Of a stretch of 64,000 bases of DNA, positions 32,785 to 43,191 are shown piece by piece; position 1 is the first letter of the stretch; each line of letters starts with the position of its first letter. The DNA is from Achaetomiella virescens (Eukaryota; Ascomycota; Sordariomycetes; Sordariales; Chaetomiaceae). Location: positions 124,001 through 188,000 of the forward strand of contig JARNGD010000039.1 in the NCBI GenBank assembly GCA_031001845.1, in the 5' to 3' direction. The notes beneath the pieces are model-generated. The model was not told the origin of the DNA. It searched no databases and saw nothing but the letters and a program-made list of their open reading frames with translations. The translations under genes and the position numbers were made by a program.

Positions 32785-35700
32785 GTTGGTGGTGCTTCGC
32801 TGAGAACGGAAAGGCGGTAGCCGCCTCGATTAAAGGGAGTTGCGTGGTGTTGCCCCAAGCGATTTGATGTAGTCTGGTTGGGGAGATCTGCACTGGTTGA
32901 GCGGTTGGCCCAAGGATCCCGGGTCATGAGAGGGATGTTCTCCAGGCGCCAGTGTAGGAAGAGGTGCATCCTGTAGTAGCCTGGTTGCTCCGCTAGATCT
33001 AGATTGCGGTGCAAGTGTTTGTAAGGGCTTTGTCGATGTTCCGTCGCAACTGCTAACCTGTGCTAAGCTGAAAGTTCAAGTTCAATTGGGTAGAGAGTAA
33101 TTATCTCACATACTTCATGCTATGGGATGGAAGCCATCCAGCCGTTATGTACCCTTGAGCCCTAATTCTCTCGCAGGATGACGAAAGACCTGCAGGTTGC
33201 TGCGAGGGACCTGTGCCAAGGAACGACGGACCAGCTGAAGGGTACGTGCTTCACTGTCCGGACTCGGGACTGCCAGTCGTGCTTCGCACCCAGGAGACGC
33301 GGTTTCATGCGGTGAAACTGTCACCAAATACTCACCGTTTGTGGCTATAGATATTGATACAAGACAGTAAGGGGAGAGTTATAGGAAGCAGATAAAGTAC
33401 TCTCCACTTACGGTGATCGTCATGAAGCCAGCACGGACTTCACGTGGAGATTGTGTCGTCACGGGTTCCGGAAAGCTTTCTTCCATTTAATTACTAGTAG
33501 TTGCGAAATCAAGTTCCTGCTGACAAGAAGGATAAGAACAATCGTTCGCAGTAGATGACTTCTCCTGCAGAACTTAGGTCGATTTGGCCAGGGGACATTT
33601 ATGAGATCCATCACTGTAGCCGTAGAAATAGAGGCCGCTGTTGGGAGAATGACTGAGTGCTCTCAACCCGAACGCTGCTCGGTTTCCGTGTGTAATAGGG
33701 TTTGTATCGTTTTGAAGCTAACTGCATGCCGCGGATATATTCTCCGATAGTCCGGTAGAATAATCAAACGAAACATGACCGCCGCCATCCCTAACCGTCG
33801 TTTCGTAGCTCTGCTGTAGGCTGTACGTCACTCGTGACACGGCTGGGGTCCAACAACATCCACTCCTCGGACTTGGTGCCCGCGTTTCACTCATGGAGCG
33901 ACCAAGGGACCGCGTTGAGCGAAGTCAATCTCCGAGGAGCGCTCCACCAAATTGCAATATCGGTTTTGGGCGGCGTCATAGTTTATGTACCAGCTCAACG
34001 ATGGCCGAGTAAAAATATCAGACCAGCCTCTCCCATAATTACATAGGATTGTTGTTCCCCTAAGGCCCTCCCTCTTTCTCCTGCTCTGCAAACTTCACAT
34101 ACACGATAACATGGATATCAAGAAATATCATCTTAGGAACCATCATACATACATAATTGATGCACTCAGTGAGCTGCTAAATCATTATTTCCCGCAAGGC
34201 GCATTATTCATACGCCAGAACGCAGCTCAGAGGGCGAGGAAACAGGGTCAGCGGCATCGCAGAGGCGACTAAGAGTCAGGAGGCAAACGGCTGGGTCAGT
34301 CAAACCAGCAGGCATGCAGCTGAGAAAGCGATTGTGCTCACAAGCCCTACGTTAAATCACAGGCTCTGCCACCCTGCTTACCACTCTTTCCATGCCTGAG
34401 GATGGCATTCAGTCCCCATGCTGGGATGACAAGCGCGACGCTGCTACTGCAGTCACGGCAACGGAGGCTGCAGTTACCGGTGTTGCGTCCACTTAGCGGC
34501 ATGTGAACCACATCATCGCTCCCTCTTCCTGTCCGCGGACACGCCCACCAGGGACACCAAGACGGCGGCCAACGAATTCGACACGGCAGCGGAGGCATGA
34601 AGGAGATGCACGGCAACTACAGCTCAACTTGGACGAGAGCGAAGAAAGTGGCCGAACTCGATGCGAACATCGACAAGCTCGAGACCGAAAAGCGCGGCAG
34701 GATCCTCAACCTCGCCGTCGACCTCCTCGCCCTCTTTGCCACGGGCCCCTGCAGGTATTGTGGCAGGCGGAGGAGTGGGATGTAGTCACGAAACCCCAGG
34801 ACCAGCTAGGTTGCAAGTCCGTGGGTGAACATGTCGGACGCATGCCGTAACTGGCTGCAGGTCTTTGCAGAGCGGGTACTGGAGCCGCCCATGAAGCCGA
34901 GGGTTAATGGTGGGAACTTGGTGCCAGCGCAGTCGATGGTGAATCGCAGGTACAGTTTGATTGGGCAGCAGACCGACGGGAGATCGATTCTGATGGGATG
35001 ACGGGGGCACGGGGAGGGGCGTCTGATGGGTTTGACGTGATGGAAGGGAAGGGTGTCTTGCTTGATATGACGATGGTGGCCGAACTGGAGAATTGCGGTC
35101 ACAAAGAAGAGGTTGAAGAGAAGAAATGTTCTGCTTTTCTCGCAGTCAGTGGTTGAAGAGTAGTTGCTCGGACACCACAAGTTTCGAATGCGGAAAAAAC
35201 CAGAGGAAAAAGAAGCTTACAAGATTAAGTTCTGAAAGTGTAGGTGCTAAATGAACTCGAACATTAGACTATGGTCGTCGACAGTCCGACCGAGAACGAT
35301 CTCCAGTTTGGTCAGGAGTCTGATAAATTCCCTCGCTCTGGGGATTGCGGCCATTGATAGGGACGGAGGAGGAGAAAGTGGACAACCCTGCTGGAGCCGG
35401 AGAACCGACACCCGGCTCAGGTCTGGCCTCCTCACCCAAAGGGGCCGAGCTGGATGCGCCAAGTGCCAAGGAGGGATGAGATTGGCGCACTTCTGTTCTC
35501 GAATCCTGGAATCAGGCATTCTGGACTCAAGTGCAGCTGGGCCCCTCATGTGATGCGCCGTCATCACACTCCTCGCGAAGCGTACGCACATCTATTGCAC
35601 CTCGGATACGGAAGCCATCGGCGGAGCGGATCGAGGCAGACATCAAGTCCCGGCCATCCACCATTGGTTCTGGGTGGGATGCGGCGCGGATATCCAGGGC

Positions 35701-36454
35701 ATTCGGGCCTCCATCTTGCTGATGGTTCGCGGGGTCTCAGCGTGCGGAGGATGGCGGTTGCAGCCCCACATGCGGCTTGCAGGATGCCCCGCACTGAGGA
35801 TGGTTCCCAGTAGCCAATGACAGGCGGGGTAATGCATGGCCGAACTCATGGTACCCGCAGTCCCACCGGACGCGCCCAGCAAGGTGGTCGATGCTGGCCA
35901 GCTTATCATTGGCTGACATGGTCCCGGATTGGCCGAGCCCCATGCCCGCAGCTGCATGGCAGCCTTCTGCTCGACGTCAGACCAGACCTTGAGCATCTCC
36001 TTCCGGAAAGGAGCGGCCTGCCACTGCATATCTGCGACTCGATCCCCATCTCGATTCCCACGATGCCTGTATTTTTCGCTTTCTAGGGGACGCCAGCGGT
36101 TGTAAGCGAACCTTTGGATTACTTCTTTTCAGCGTGCGGCGGTTTCCCGATTCAAAACAGAAACGACACGAAAGAGTGCCGAGGACTGCGCTATCCCGAG
36201 GCTCGCGGCGACAAAAACTCTGACAGACGCGCGACATTTTCTAGTTGGGGCGCCCTACTCGACCCAAGCCACATCTCATTTCCACAACACGGAGTCGATC
36301 AATATTTCGAGGCGGGCGACAGATTTGTCGTTTCGTCCAACCACGGAACCGTAACGAAGACCATCTCATCCGCAGGCCCACCCTTGCGCCAACCTCCGCA
36401 CCTTGGACATTCTGAGGTAGAGGCAAACACTTCCCAAAACTTTACGCCAGTCCG
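32785..36454. other. Gene-poor region of 3.7 kb
   Basis: Besides the short frame at 34520-34785, no gene is recognised. 33000-34200 is AT-richer with stop codons in all frames. Minus-strand frames at 35540-36237 keep fairly long open stretches in shifting frames (for example GYHEFGHALPRLSLATGNHP) and may be a decayed gene of unknown family. Confidence 0.35.
34520..34785 (+). pseudogene. Unrecognised coding fragment with helical sequence
   Basis: A frame reading SADTPTRDTKTAANEFDTAAEA continues, after a 1-nt shift at 34594, as MKEMHGNYSSTWTRAKKVAE, then LETEKRGRILNLAVDLLALFATGPC. The second half is amphipathic and then hydrophobic. I do not recognise the protein; it looks like the C-terminal part of something larger whose 5' part is lost. 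Confidence 0.3.
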
Positions 36455-36991
36455 ATGAGCGGCAACATGTCCTCCAACGCCCCCTTCCTCTCCACTTTTT
36501 TTGCCGCCTTCCGCCAGCCCTCCTCCCTCTCGAGCGCGAGCGCCTCGGCCCAGCAACCAAACAAACACACCTCACAGCCATCCAACGGCAACCAGCAGCC
36601 ATCTTCCGCCGCAACGCCCCGATCGATAACCTCCTCCGCCGCGGCAGCCGTCGCATCCCAAGCAGCCTCGCCACCCTCGCGCTCAGGCGGGGTCATGAGT
36701 CAGCTGCCGCTACATTCCCCGCGGCATCACCACCATCACCACCACCACCACCACCATCATCATCATAGTGCCGGCATCCCCATACCACAGGCGCAGGGGA
36801 ACAAGGACAACAGCCATGGCCGGAGGCGAGGGAGTGATAGCAGCAGCGAAGGGTTCAGAGATGCGCTGGGAGCAGAGAACTTCTACATTGGGGGGCGGAC
36901 GGCGACAGGTGAGGAGAGATTTTTCAAGTTGGGGGTTGTGAGGAGGGTGAGGAGCGGGGATAGGCTGAGCTTGGATCGGCTGAGTCTGTGA
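36455..36991 (+). CDS. Conserved small fungal protein with 14-histidine run
   Basis: Intact single-exon frame of 178 residues. The N-terminal 110 residues are low-complexity, rich in Ser, Ala, Gln and Pro. A run of 14 His (CAC/CAT, 36724-36765) follows SPR. The C-terminal 40 residues are ordered and charged: ALGAENFYIGGRTATGEERF, then FKLGVVRRVRSGDRLSLDRL, ending SLDRLSL. I recognise this tail as the conserved part of a short uncharacterised protein found across filamentous ascomycetes, function unknown. Upstream 400 bases look like promoter. The mixed CAC/CAT codons argue that the His run is kept at protein level. Confidence 0.7.
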   Translation: MSGNMSSNAPFLSTFFAAFRQPSSLSSASASAQQPNKHTSQPSNGNQQPSSAATPRSITSSAAAAVASQAASPPSRSGGVMSQLPLHSPRHHHHHHHHHHHHHHSAGIPIPQAQGNKDNSHGRRRGSDSSSEGFRDALGAENFYIGGRTATGEERFFKLGVVRRVRSGDRLSLDRLSL

Positions 36992-37382
36992 GGGGTTTTC
37001 AGGGCTAGGGAGACAGAGCCACAGGACTGGCGGCATTTGACGACTATGAACGATAACGGGCATTTGAGAATGTAGGCACTCAAAGGATGGGACTTGAAGG
37101 GCAGGCGTTACATGGCATGGGCGTTGGGTCGCGGGTACATAAGCATGAAGCATCACACATTTGCTTGGGCGGGGTGAACTGGGGTCTGGAAAAACAACGC
37201 TTGAAGAACTGGCGATCACGGTAGATTTTAACGGCACAAGGTGAAATGTATAGCTTGTTTCAACCTCAGTCTTCCTCCGCACCAAGCCCTGTCTATCTGA
37301 CAAGAAGAACAAGTGGAGAAAAAACCACCGCCGCCGCGTACATGCTCTTTCAAGCTGCAACATTCCCCTTCGGACATGTTTC
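36992..37382. other. Intergenic (convergent)
   Basis: Between the poly-His gene and the ALG10 3' end. Nothing recognised. Confidence 0.4.
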
Positions 37383-39472
37383 CTACCACATAAACCTCTG
37401 CACCCGTCCCCCATCCAACAGCCGCCCGTCCTCCCCACGCCAATAAAACGGCCGATACAAAAACATATACATCGTCCCGACGTTCACCGCAACAAACCAG
37501 GCCGTCTCCGCCGCAAGCCGGAGGTCAATCTTCCTCCCCAGCCTCAGAACCCAGCCAACCGCACCTGCCCCGCCTGTGCCGCGGGAGCTGGAAGCGACGG
37601 ATACTGACCAGGACGGGACCAAAAGACGATAGAACACCCAGGGGAGGATGAAGTAGCGCGGCTCGACGAGCGGGGCGGTGATCAGCGAGAGCGCGGTGGA
37701 CAGAAGCCAGAGAAGGGCTGTGGATGTCGACGGGGGCATGGACGAGGAGGCTGAGCAGAGCGGGCCATCAAGCAGCGCGAGCTCCCCGCGCGCAAGCGGG
37801 GCACCGCCAACCGCAGAGCGCGCCCGTGTCTCCGGTTCGGCCTGAGCCGGCTTCTGCTGGCCGGAAGTGGTGGCGTCGGTGGCCCCGGAGAGGCTGTCCC
37901 ATGCCAGCCAGCGGCAGAGCGTGTATGCCGCGACGAGGGAGAGGCGGAGAGTGGAAGAGCGGAGGATGTGTGCCGGAAGATGTAAAACATGTAGTGTCGG
38001 TTGTCGGCGAGAGTGAAGGGGTGGATGATGGTGTTGTGTTTGACAATGGCAAGGGAGAGGAGGATGGTGAAGAGAAGGTAGGGGATGTTGACCACCACTG
38101 AGCGGGTGGACTGCAAGCTGAGGAGCGATTGGATGTAATTCAAGGGGTGGATGAGCGCGGCGTGAATAGATGGGAGGAAGAGCGGTGCCGAGAAGAAGGC
38201 GAAGAAGGGCCAGATGTAGAGCATCTGAGGGAGGTGAATGATGGCGATGTGGTTGGATTTGTCGCCTGAGAGTTGTCAGCAAAACAGTAAATTGGGCCGG
38301 AGGCAGACACAAACCCAATACAACACCGCCATTCCAGGCCACGAAACCGGCGAAGAGGGCAAGGATGGTAATGTGAGGCCAGATCTGCCTGAGCACTTTG
38401 AGAGGGTGGAAGAGGGCTGTGACAGTGAGGGTAAGGATGCAGAAGAACCATCCTAAGTAATTAGCAAGCCCGCTAGTCCAACAAGAAAAGAGAAGCAACC
38501 TACCCTGAAGGTCCGACTGGTTTAGGGGTGGATCATGAACCTCCTCAAGGTAAAACCCTGCTGCCGGTTTCACCCTGCGGAGAACATTCACAGCCTCCAG
38601 CCCACCCATGTATACGACCACCCAGAAGACATTAGTCTGCCGCATGAATAGCGCCACCACGCCTAACACAATGGTCCAGAGGTCATTAACAAGACCGGGG
38701 CGCTGAGGTCCGATCCGTGAGAGGTGGTTCCTGTAGGCAATGAGACCACAAGTGTCGAGACCACGTCGGTGTAGTACAGAGCCGAGAAGAAGAAAATGAC
38801 TGGAAAGAGAGCGATGTTGAGGCCTGTTGGAAAGAGTTAAACGAGAGCATCTTGGGAAGCACCTTGCCATCGCGCTCAGCCGCCCGCACCTCGATAAGAT
38901 GCCGACATTGTGATGCAAGCAGGGCGGTCAAGAGAGTTGCGAGCAGGTTGTTGTACCGCAGGCTGAAGGGGGTGCATTTCGATAACAGCCAGAATTTGTG
39001 ATATGCTACAGAGAGCAAGTACCTGATTCCCAATGGCGTCAGTTAGGGCGAAGTAAACAAACCAGAGGTAGCACTCACAAACCAGGAGGGGTGGTGATCT
39101 TGTCGTCCCAGTCCCAGAAGCGCCCTTCGCAATAGGTCTGTGCTTGCGGTATGTGGAAGACCTCATCCTGGTCGTCTGTTAGCGGGTTGTTGACGGAGAA
39201 ATAAGGGTAAGGAACGACTGACAAGATAGGGCTCAGGGGCATTCCGGCTAACGAGTGCAAGCCAAGACCGGGCGGCCAGGAAGAGTGTGAAAAAAACCGA
39301 AGGTTTTCAGAGCCCCAGAATGAAATGATGAGAGCAGCGGAACGCGGAGTATGCTAGAGAAATTCTCTGGGGATGCGGTAAGAAACCGGCCAAGGACGAA
39401 GGCGACGACAAGACCCTTGAACACCTCAGCAGCAACATTCGAGCGCTCGCTCGGGAGCCACATGGCATCCAT
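37383..39472 (-). CDS. ALG10: Alpha-1,2-glucosyltransferase Alg10 (Die2)
   Basis: Adds the third and last glucose to the dolichol-linked oligosaccharide precursor of N-glycans in the ER lumen. Multi-helix membrane protein. Diagnostic block DEVFHIPQAQTYCEGRFWDWDDKITTPPGLYLLS (39080-39165, here in two exons) near the N-terminus. Then ALFMRQTNVFWVVVYMGG, AGFYLEEVHDPPLNQSD, WPHITILALFAGFVAWNGG, VVLGDKSNHIA, MLYIWPFFAFFSAPL, HPFTLADNRHYMFYIFRH and LVEPRYFILPWVFYRLLVP are all family landmarks. Start MDAMWLPSER at 39472, stop TAG at 37385-37383. Introns lie at about 39250-39180, 39090-39030, 38870-38820, 38505-38455 and 38320-38265; frame changes occur near 38000 and 38830. Exon borders are approximate, product is certain. 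Confidence 0.92.
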
Positions 39473-40049
39473 TGTCTACAACAGGAACGAGCACAATTAC
39501 GAAGTTTGAGTGAAGGGTCATGACAACTCTAGGATGTTACTCAAGAGTCATGGCATCGTTTTATCTTCGACTGGATGGAGGTGTCCTGGGAGGGATCATT
39601 TGGGCAACATTCACGAGGTGTCCACTAAGAGGCAGCTGGAGGTCCGTGCACAGTCTTAACCAGCACTTCATTTTCATCGCAATTCCGCCCTCCTTTGCAC
39701 AGACAGCATAATGTTCTCTCCTTATCCCATAGCGGAACCGCACGCGCTACCAAAGCCACTGGCGATCTAAAGCCGAAATGGTGTAATGAGTGCGGTAGGT
39801 TGTCACGGCCATAGTGGCATGTGGTTTTTCTGCCATTTTGGGGCCAATGCTGAAGCCGAGCGATTGCTCAGGTTGAAGTCAAGGCAAGCTTGACCACCTA
39901 ACCGAGTCCAGAGGGCACGAATAGATATTGGGAATGCAGGATTGTCTATAGAACGCTCGCTTTTATCAGGGTTCATACACCCGAGGCAAAGCCTCCCCGA
40001 AACCTGACCCAGGTGCCAGCAACCGCTCTCCTGATTTGAACAAGGAGAA
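39473..40049. other. Intergenic, ALG10 promoter side / QCR10 3' side
   Basis: No gene recognised. Confidence 0.4.
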
Positions 40050-40739
40050 CTTAGAACGGCTGAAGTAATTGTTAGAAACTGGTATGTTTGGCCGAGCCTG
40101 GACGGGCTTACGTTGTCAGAGGCAGGGATCTCATGGATGAAGCGCTTGCCAATGAAGGGAACCTTCTGTAAGGGTGTCAGCAAACCTGCGCACAATAGCC
40201 GCCGTGCCATGAACGAGAACGCACCTGGAGGATGTCCTTCTGAATGCGGGGAATGCCAGAAGCATAGAAGATGACGGCGAAAAGGGCGACACCGCCGAAC
40301 ATGCCAGCCTTGACACCGCTATCCGACGAGTTAGCCTCCAACAGTGATTCTTTCCGAATGTCGAGCCGTCCAACAACCGATATCCTTCCGATCTGGGAGC
40401 CCAGAGTCCTTGGACTGGAACACTGAGGGCAACACCCAAAATTCCCCCTCTTTCCCAGCCCCAGACTAATTGATATGCCGCATTCCCGAGCCACCTCAGA
40501 ACAGGCAGATGCCAAACGGATGCCGACTTACGTGTTGATGAGAGTCTTTTGGGTGATACCGGCGATGTGGGACTGGTAGTAGTACCTGGCTCCGAGTCAG
40601 CGCGCTGCTCGATGGGATCGGATGTCGACGGTTGCCATTGCGAAAGGAAGGCATTCGGCAGTTGTGATCGTTCCGGACAGGCGGTTGGCGCTTACTTGGG
40701 GCCGTAGGGGCTCTTGTAGGTCGGGTAGGCGGGAGCCAT
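40050..40739 (-). CDS. QCR10: Cytochrome b-c1 complex subunit 10
   Basis: Small single-helix subunit of mitochondrial respiratory complex III. Five exons on the minus strand: 40739-40696, 40585-40532, 40318-40225, 40165-40112 and 40058-40050. Spliced length is 255 nt, giving 84 residues: MAPAYPTYKSPYGPKYYYQS, then HIAGITQKTLINT, the membrane segment GVKAGMFGGVALFAVIFYAS, then GIPRIQKDILQ, FIHEIPASDN and final PF. The last exon holds just CCG TTC TAA; it is needed to produce the conserved ASDNPF end. All splice sites are GT-AG and keep frame, so this gene is intact. Four introns in an 84-codon gene is dense. Start is the only in-frame ATG before the conserved YKSPYGPK. Confidence 0.93.
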
Positions 40740-41300
40740 GCGGGAAGGAGTCTGCGGATGACATCAGTCAGCCGATGGTCGATGGCATTCAAGCGCCCGC
40801 TGTCATTGCCGGAGACGACAAGAATAAGCGCCTTGGTGTCCGAGGGCTGGTTCCTAACGTACGGCGAAAGGCATCTTGACTACCGCGACTAAGCGAGCGA
40901 GGGGCTGCTTCAATGGCTGGAAAACAAATCTCTTGTCGGCGACTGTTTCGAGCTTGCGGTTTCGCGCGAGATTCTTGCCGGACAAAGCCGGAACTGGAGG
41001 GCCTGAGGCAGAAATGCTTGAATCGGCCCACCTCCACCTTGCCTGAGGTGGTATTCTTCACATGCAGACAGCTCTTCAGAGACCCACTTTGGAGCTCCAG
41101 TGCTACCATTGTCCCATGCAATCAACCTTCTAGGTTTAGATTGTGACCACGAAGCAGGGTACTTCGTACGGCCCCAAACACTCCGCTGGGCATCTCCATT
41201 CGACCAAGCACTCGTTTCTCTGGCTCTCGAAAGTACAACAAAAATCTCCGTAGCCACACAATATTTTCAAACAATCCCTGTGAAGCACTGGCATCGCACC
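40740..41300. other. Divergent promoter region, QCR10 / MED4
   Basis: About 560 bp shared between two divergent genes; no other gene recognised. Confidence 0.45.
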
Positions 41301-42394
41301 ATGGACAAGGACATCGACGCCCGCTACGAGCGGCTTGAGAAGGCTCTAGGAGCCATGATTGACTCGCTAGCTAAGAACCACCCGTCAGAGCGACTCGCGG
41401 AGGAACTGGTTGCAGCCCAGAACGAGCTGTATGAAGGCCTCAAGACTCTCGAGCAGCATCAGAAAAACCACGCCAAGCTCCAAGAGCTCCGCCAACAAAC
41501 ATCCCTCCTCGACACCCAAATTAAAGACACACACACTGCCCTCTGGAACATGCGCAAGGAGCTCAAAGCAGTCCCCATCAGCTCTGACGTGCAACTCGGC
41601 GCCAAATACCCCTTCACCACCGCCGAGCTCCTTGGCTTCGCCCGCCGCATCAGCCGCAACACCCTCCCGCGGCCCGGCGTCACCAACGGCGTCGACATGA
41701 CCCCCGCCACGCCCCAAGCCACAACCCAACCCGAACCGGACGACTCCTTCCGCATACAGACCCAGCCCTCGCAGCAAACACCCAACACCTCCTTCAACCT
41801 CAGCTTCAATAACGGCATGGTTAGCACCCCCGGCCCCGTCTCGGCTCCCACCCCAACCCCGAACGCATCGACCCTTATCGGCGGCGAGACCCAACAAACC
41901 ATCACCACCCCGCTCCCCTCCCAACAACCACACCAGAACCGCCCCCGCCCTGCAACGGAATCCAAACTCCCCACCCACCTCAAGCCCGCCGTCAACCCCC
42001 TCCACGACGCCACCTTCCACCCCTGGCCGACTGAAGACGTCATCCGCTCCGGCGGGCTCGCTGCAATCCAGCGGCTCGTCGATCGGGGGATCGACCCGCG
42101 GGGGTACGACCCAGAGGAGGCTGAACGGCAAAAGAAGGCTGAAGAGCAGGCCAAGAAGGAAGCCGAAGAGCGGGCTCGGCAAGAGCGGGAAGAAGCGGAG
42201 CGGAGGATGAGGGAGGAAAGAGAAAGGATGGCGCGAGAGAGGGAGAGGGCGCGGCAGTTGGATACGGCCGGGGGTCCGGAGAGGAGGGATAGTGTGGGCG
42301 TTGGGTTTGGCGGCGCACGGCAACAGGGGCGCGGCCGAAGCAGTTTACCTTTCTGGGAGGGGATGATGATGAAGATGAGGATGAGGACGATTAG
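41301..42394 (+). CDS. MED4: Mediator complex subunit 4
   Basis: Middle-module subunit of Mediator, which links activators to RNA polymerase II. Starts MDKDIDARYERLEKALGAMI with a coiled coil to about residue 95, then the family motif YPFTTAELLGFARRISRNT (residues about 110-128). A long Pro/Thr/Gln-rich linker follows, then FHPWPTEDVIRSGGLAAIQ, a highly charged helix (RQKKAEEQAKKEAEERARQE, about 42125-42190) and an acidic end FLGGDDDEDEDEDD before TAG at 42392-42394. One 1-nt change near 42330 is needed to reach the acidic end, which is typical of fungal MED4. Shares a divergent promoter with QCR10. Confidence 0.9.
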
Positions 42395-42439
42395 ACGTCT
42401 TCTCAACCGGCTGGAGTTGGTTCTCTACCTCCTCTGCCG

Positions 42440-42762
42440 AAATCTTAGAGAGAACCGGAGTGGGAGGAGTCTGAAACGTACAGATGGCGCGGTGTTGAGG
42501 AGGAAAGGCTCGAATGGCAAGCCAGCCTGGGGAGCACTCTCACTCTGAAGCGGGACGTTGGCGGCGAGGAGCAGGACCAGGAATCGAAGCGCAACACATC
42601 CACCTATTTAAGTGAGAGCGCCGACGACGACGAGGATTGTGACGATCGTTCGGAGACGCTTGATGACGACAAAGAACCAATGATAAGGGAAGAGGGACGA
42701 GAGCGTAACTATGAGCGACGATTGAGGCATGGATCAAGTGCCTTCTGCGGAGGGGAGTGATG
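42440..42762 (+). CDS. Acidic open reading stretch after MED4, unassigned
   Basis: An open frame without ATG follows a TAG at 42450 that doubles as a possible splice acceptor (AATCTTAG). It reads REPEWEESETYRWRGVEEER, then LEWQASLGSTLTLKRDVGGE, then a very acidic part with SADDDEDCDDRSETLDDDKE and an Arg-rich end, stopping at TGA near 42760. Composition looks protein-coding. It may be a last exon of another transcript or an alternative MED4 tail. Not recognised. Confidence 0.25.
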
Positions 42763-43191
42763 GGTTAGAGCTAAGATACAGAGAGAACAATCCGCCGGTT
42801 AAGGCCATGAAATTGTCGTCGGTGGTCGGCAGCAGGCGTTTCATTCGCTGAGGAAAAGGGGTTATCAGGGATAATACGGTCTGGATATGGCGTTTCGGTT
42901 GATCGGGTGAGGTAGGATTTCGGCCTGGCTTATGGGATAGATCGGTCAAACTGGGAACAGGACTCGGGATCGGCGAGACACACTGAGGGAAAATCAAGCG
43001 TTGCCATAAACACATAAATCTAAAAATTGAATGCTTCAGCCATGAACCGCAGATATCGAAGCAGGGTCATAATGATACACAGCCACCCGCCCAATTCCAC
43101 TCCTCCTTCCTTGTTGGTACATGGAATTTTTTCTAGATCCCATCGAACCCTAAACCCCATCCCGCCCGACCCTCCTCCTGCGGCCATCCAT

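Noticed and set aside
41385..42406. Two minus-strand frames of over 300 codons
   Set aside because: Shadow of MED4; the charged, biased codons of MED4 keep the other strand open.
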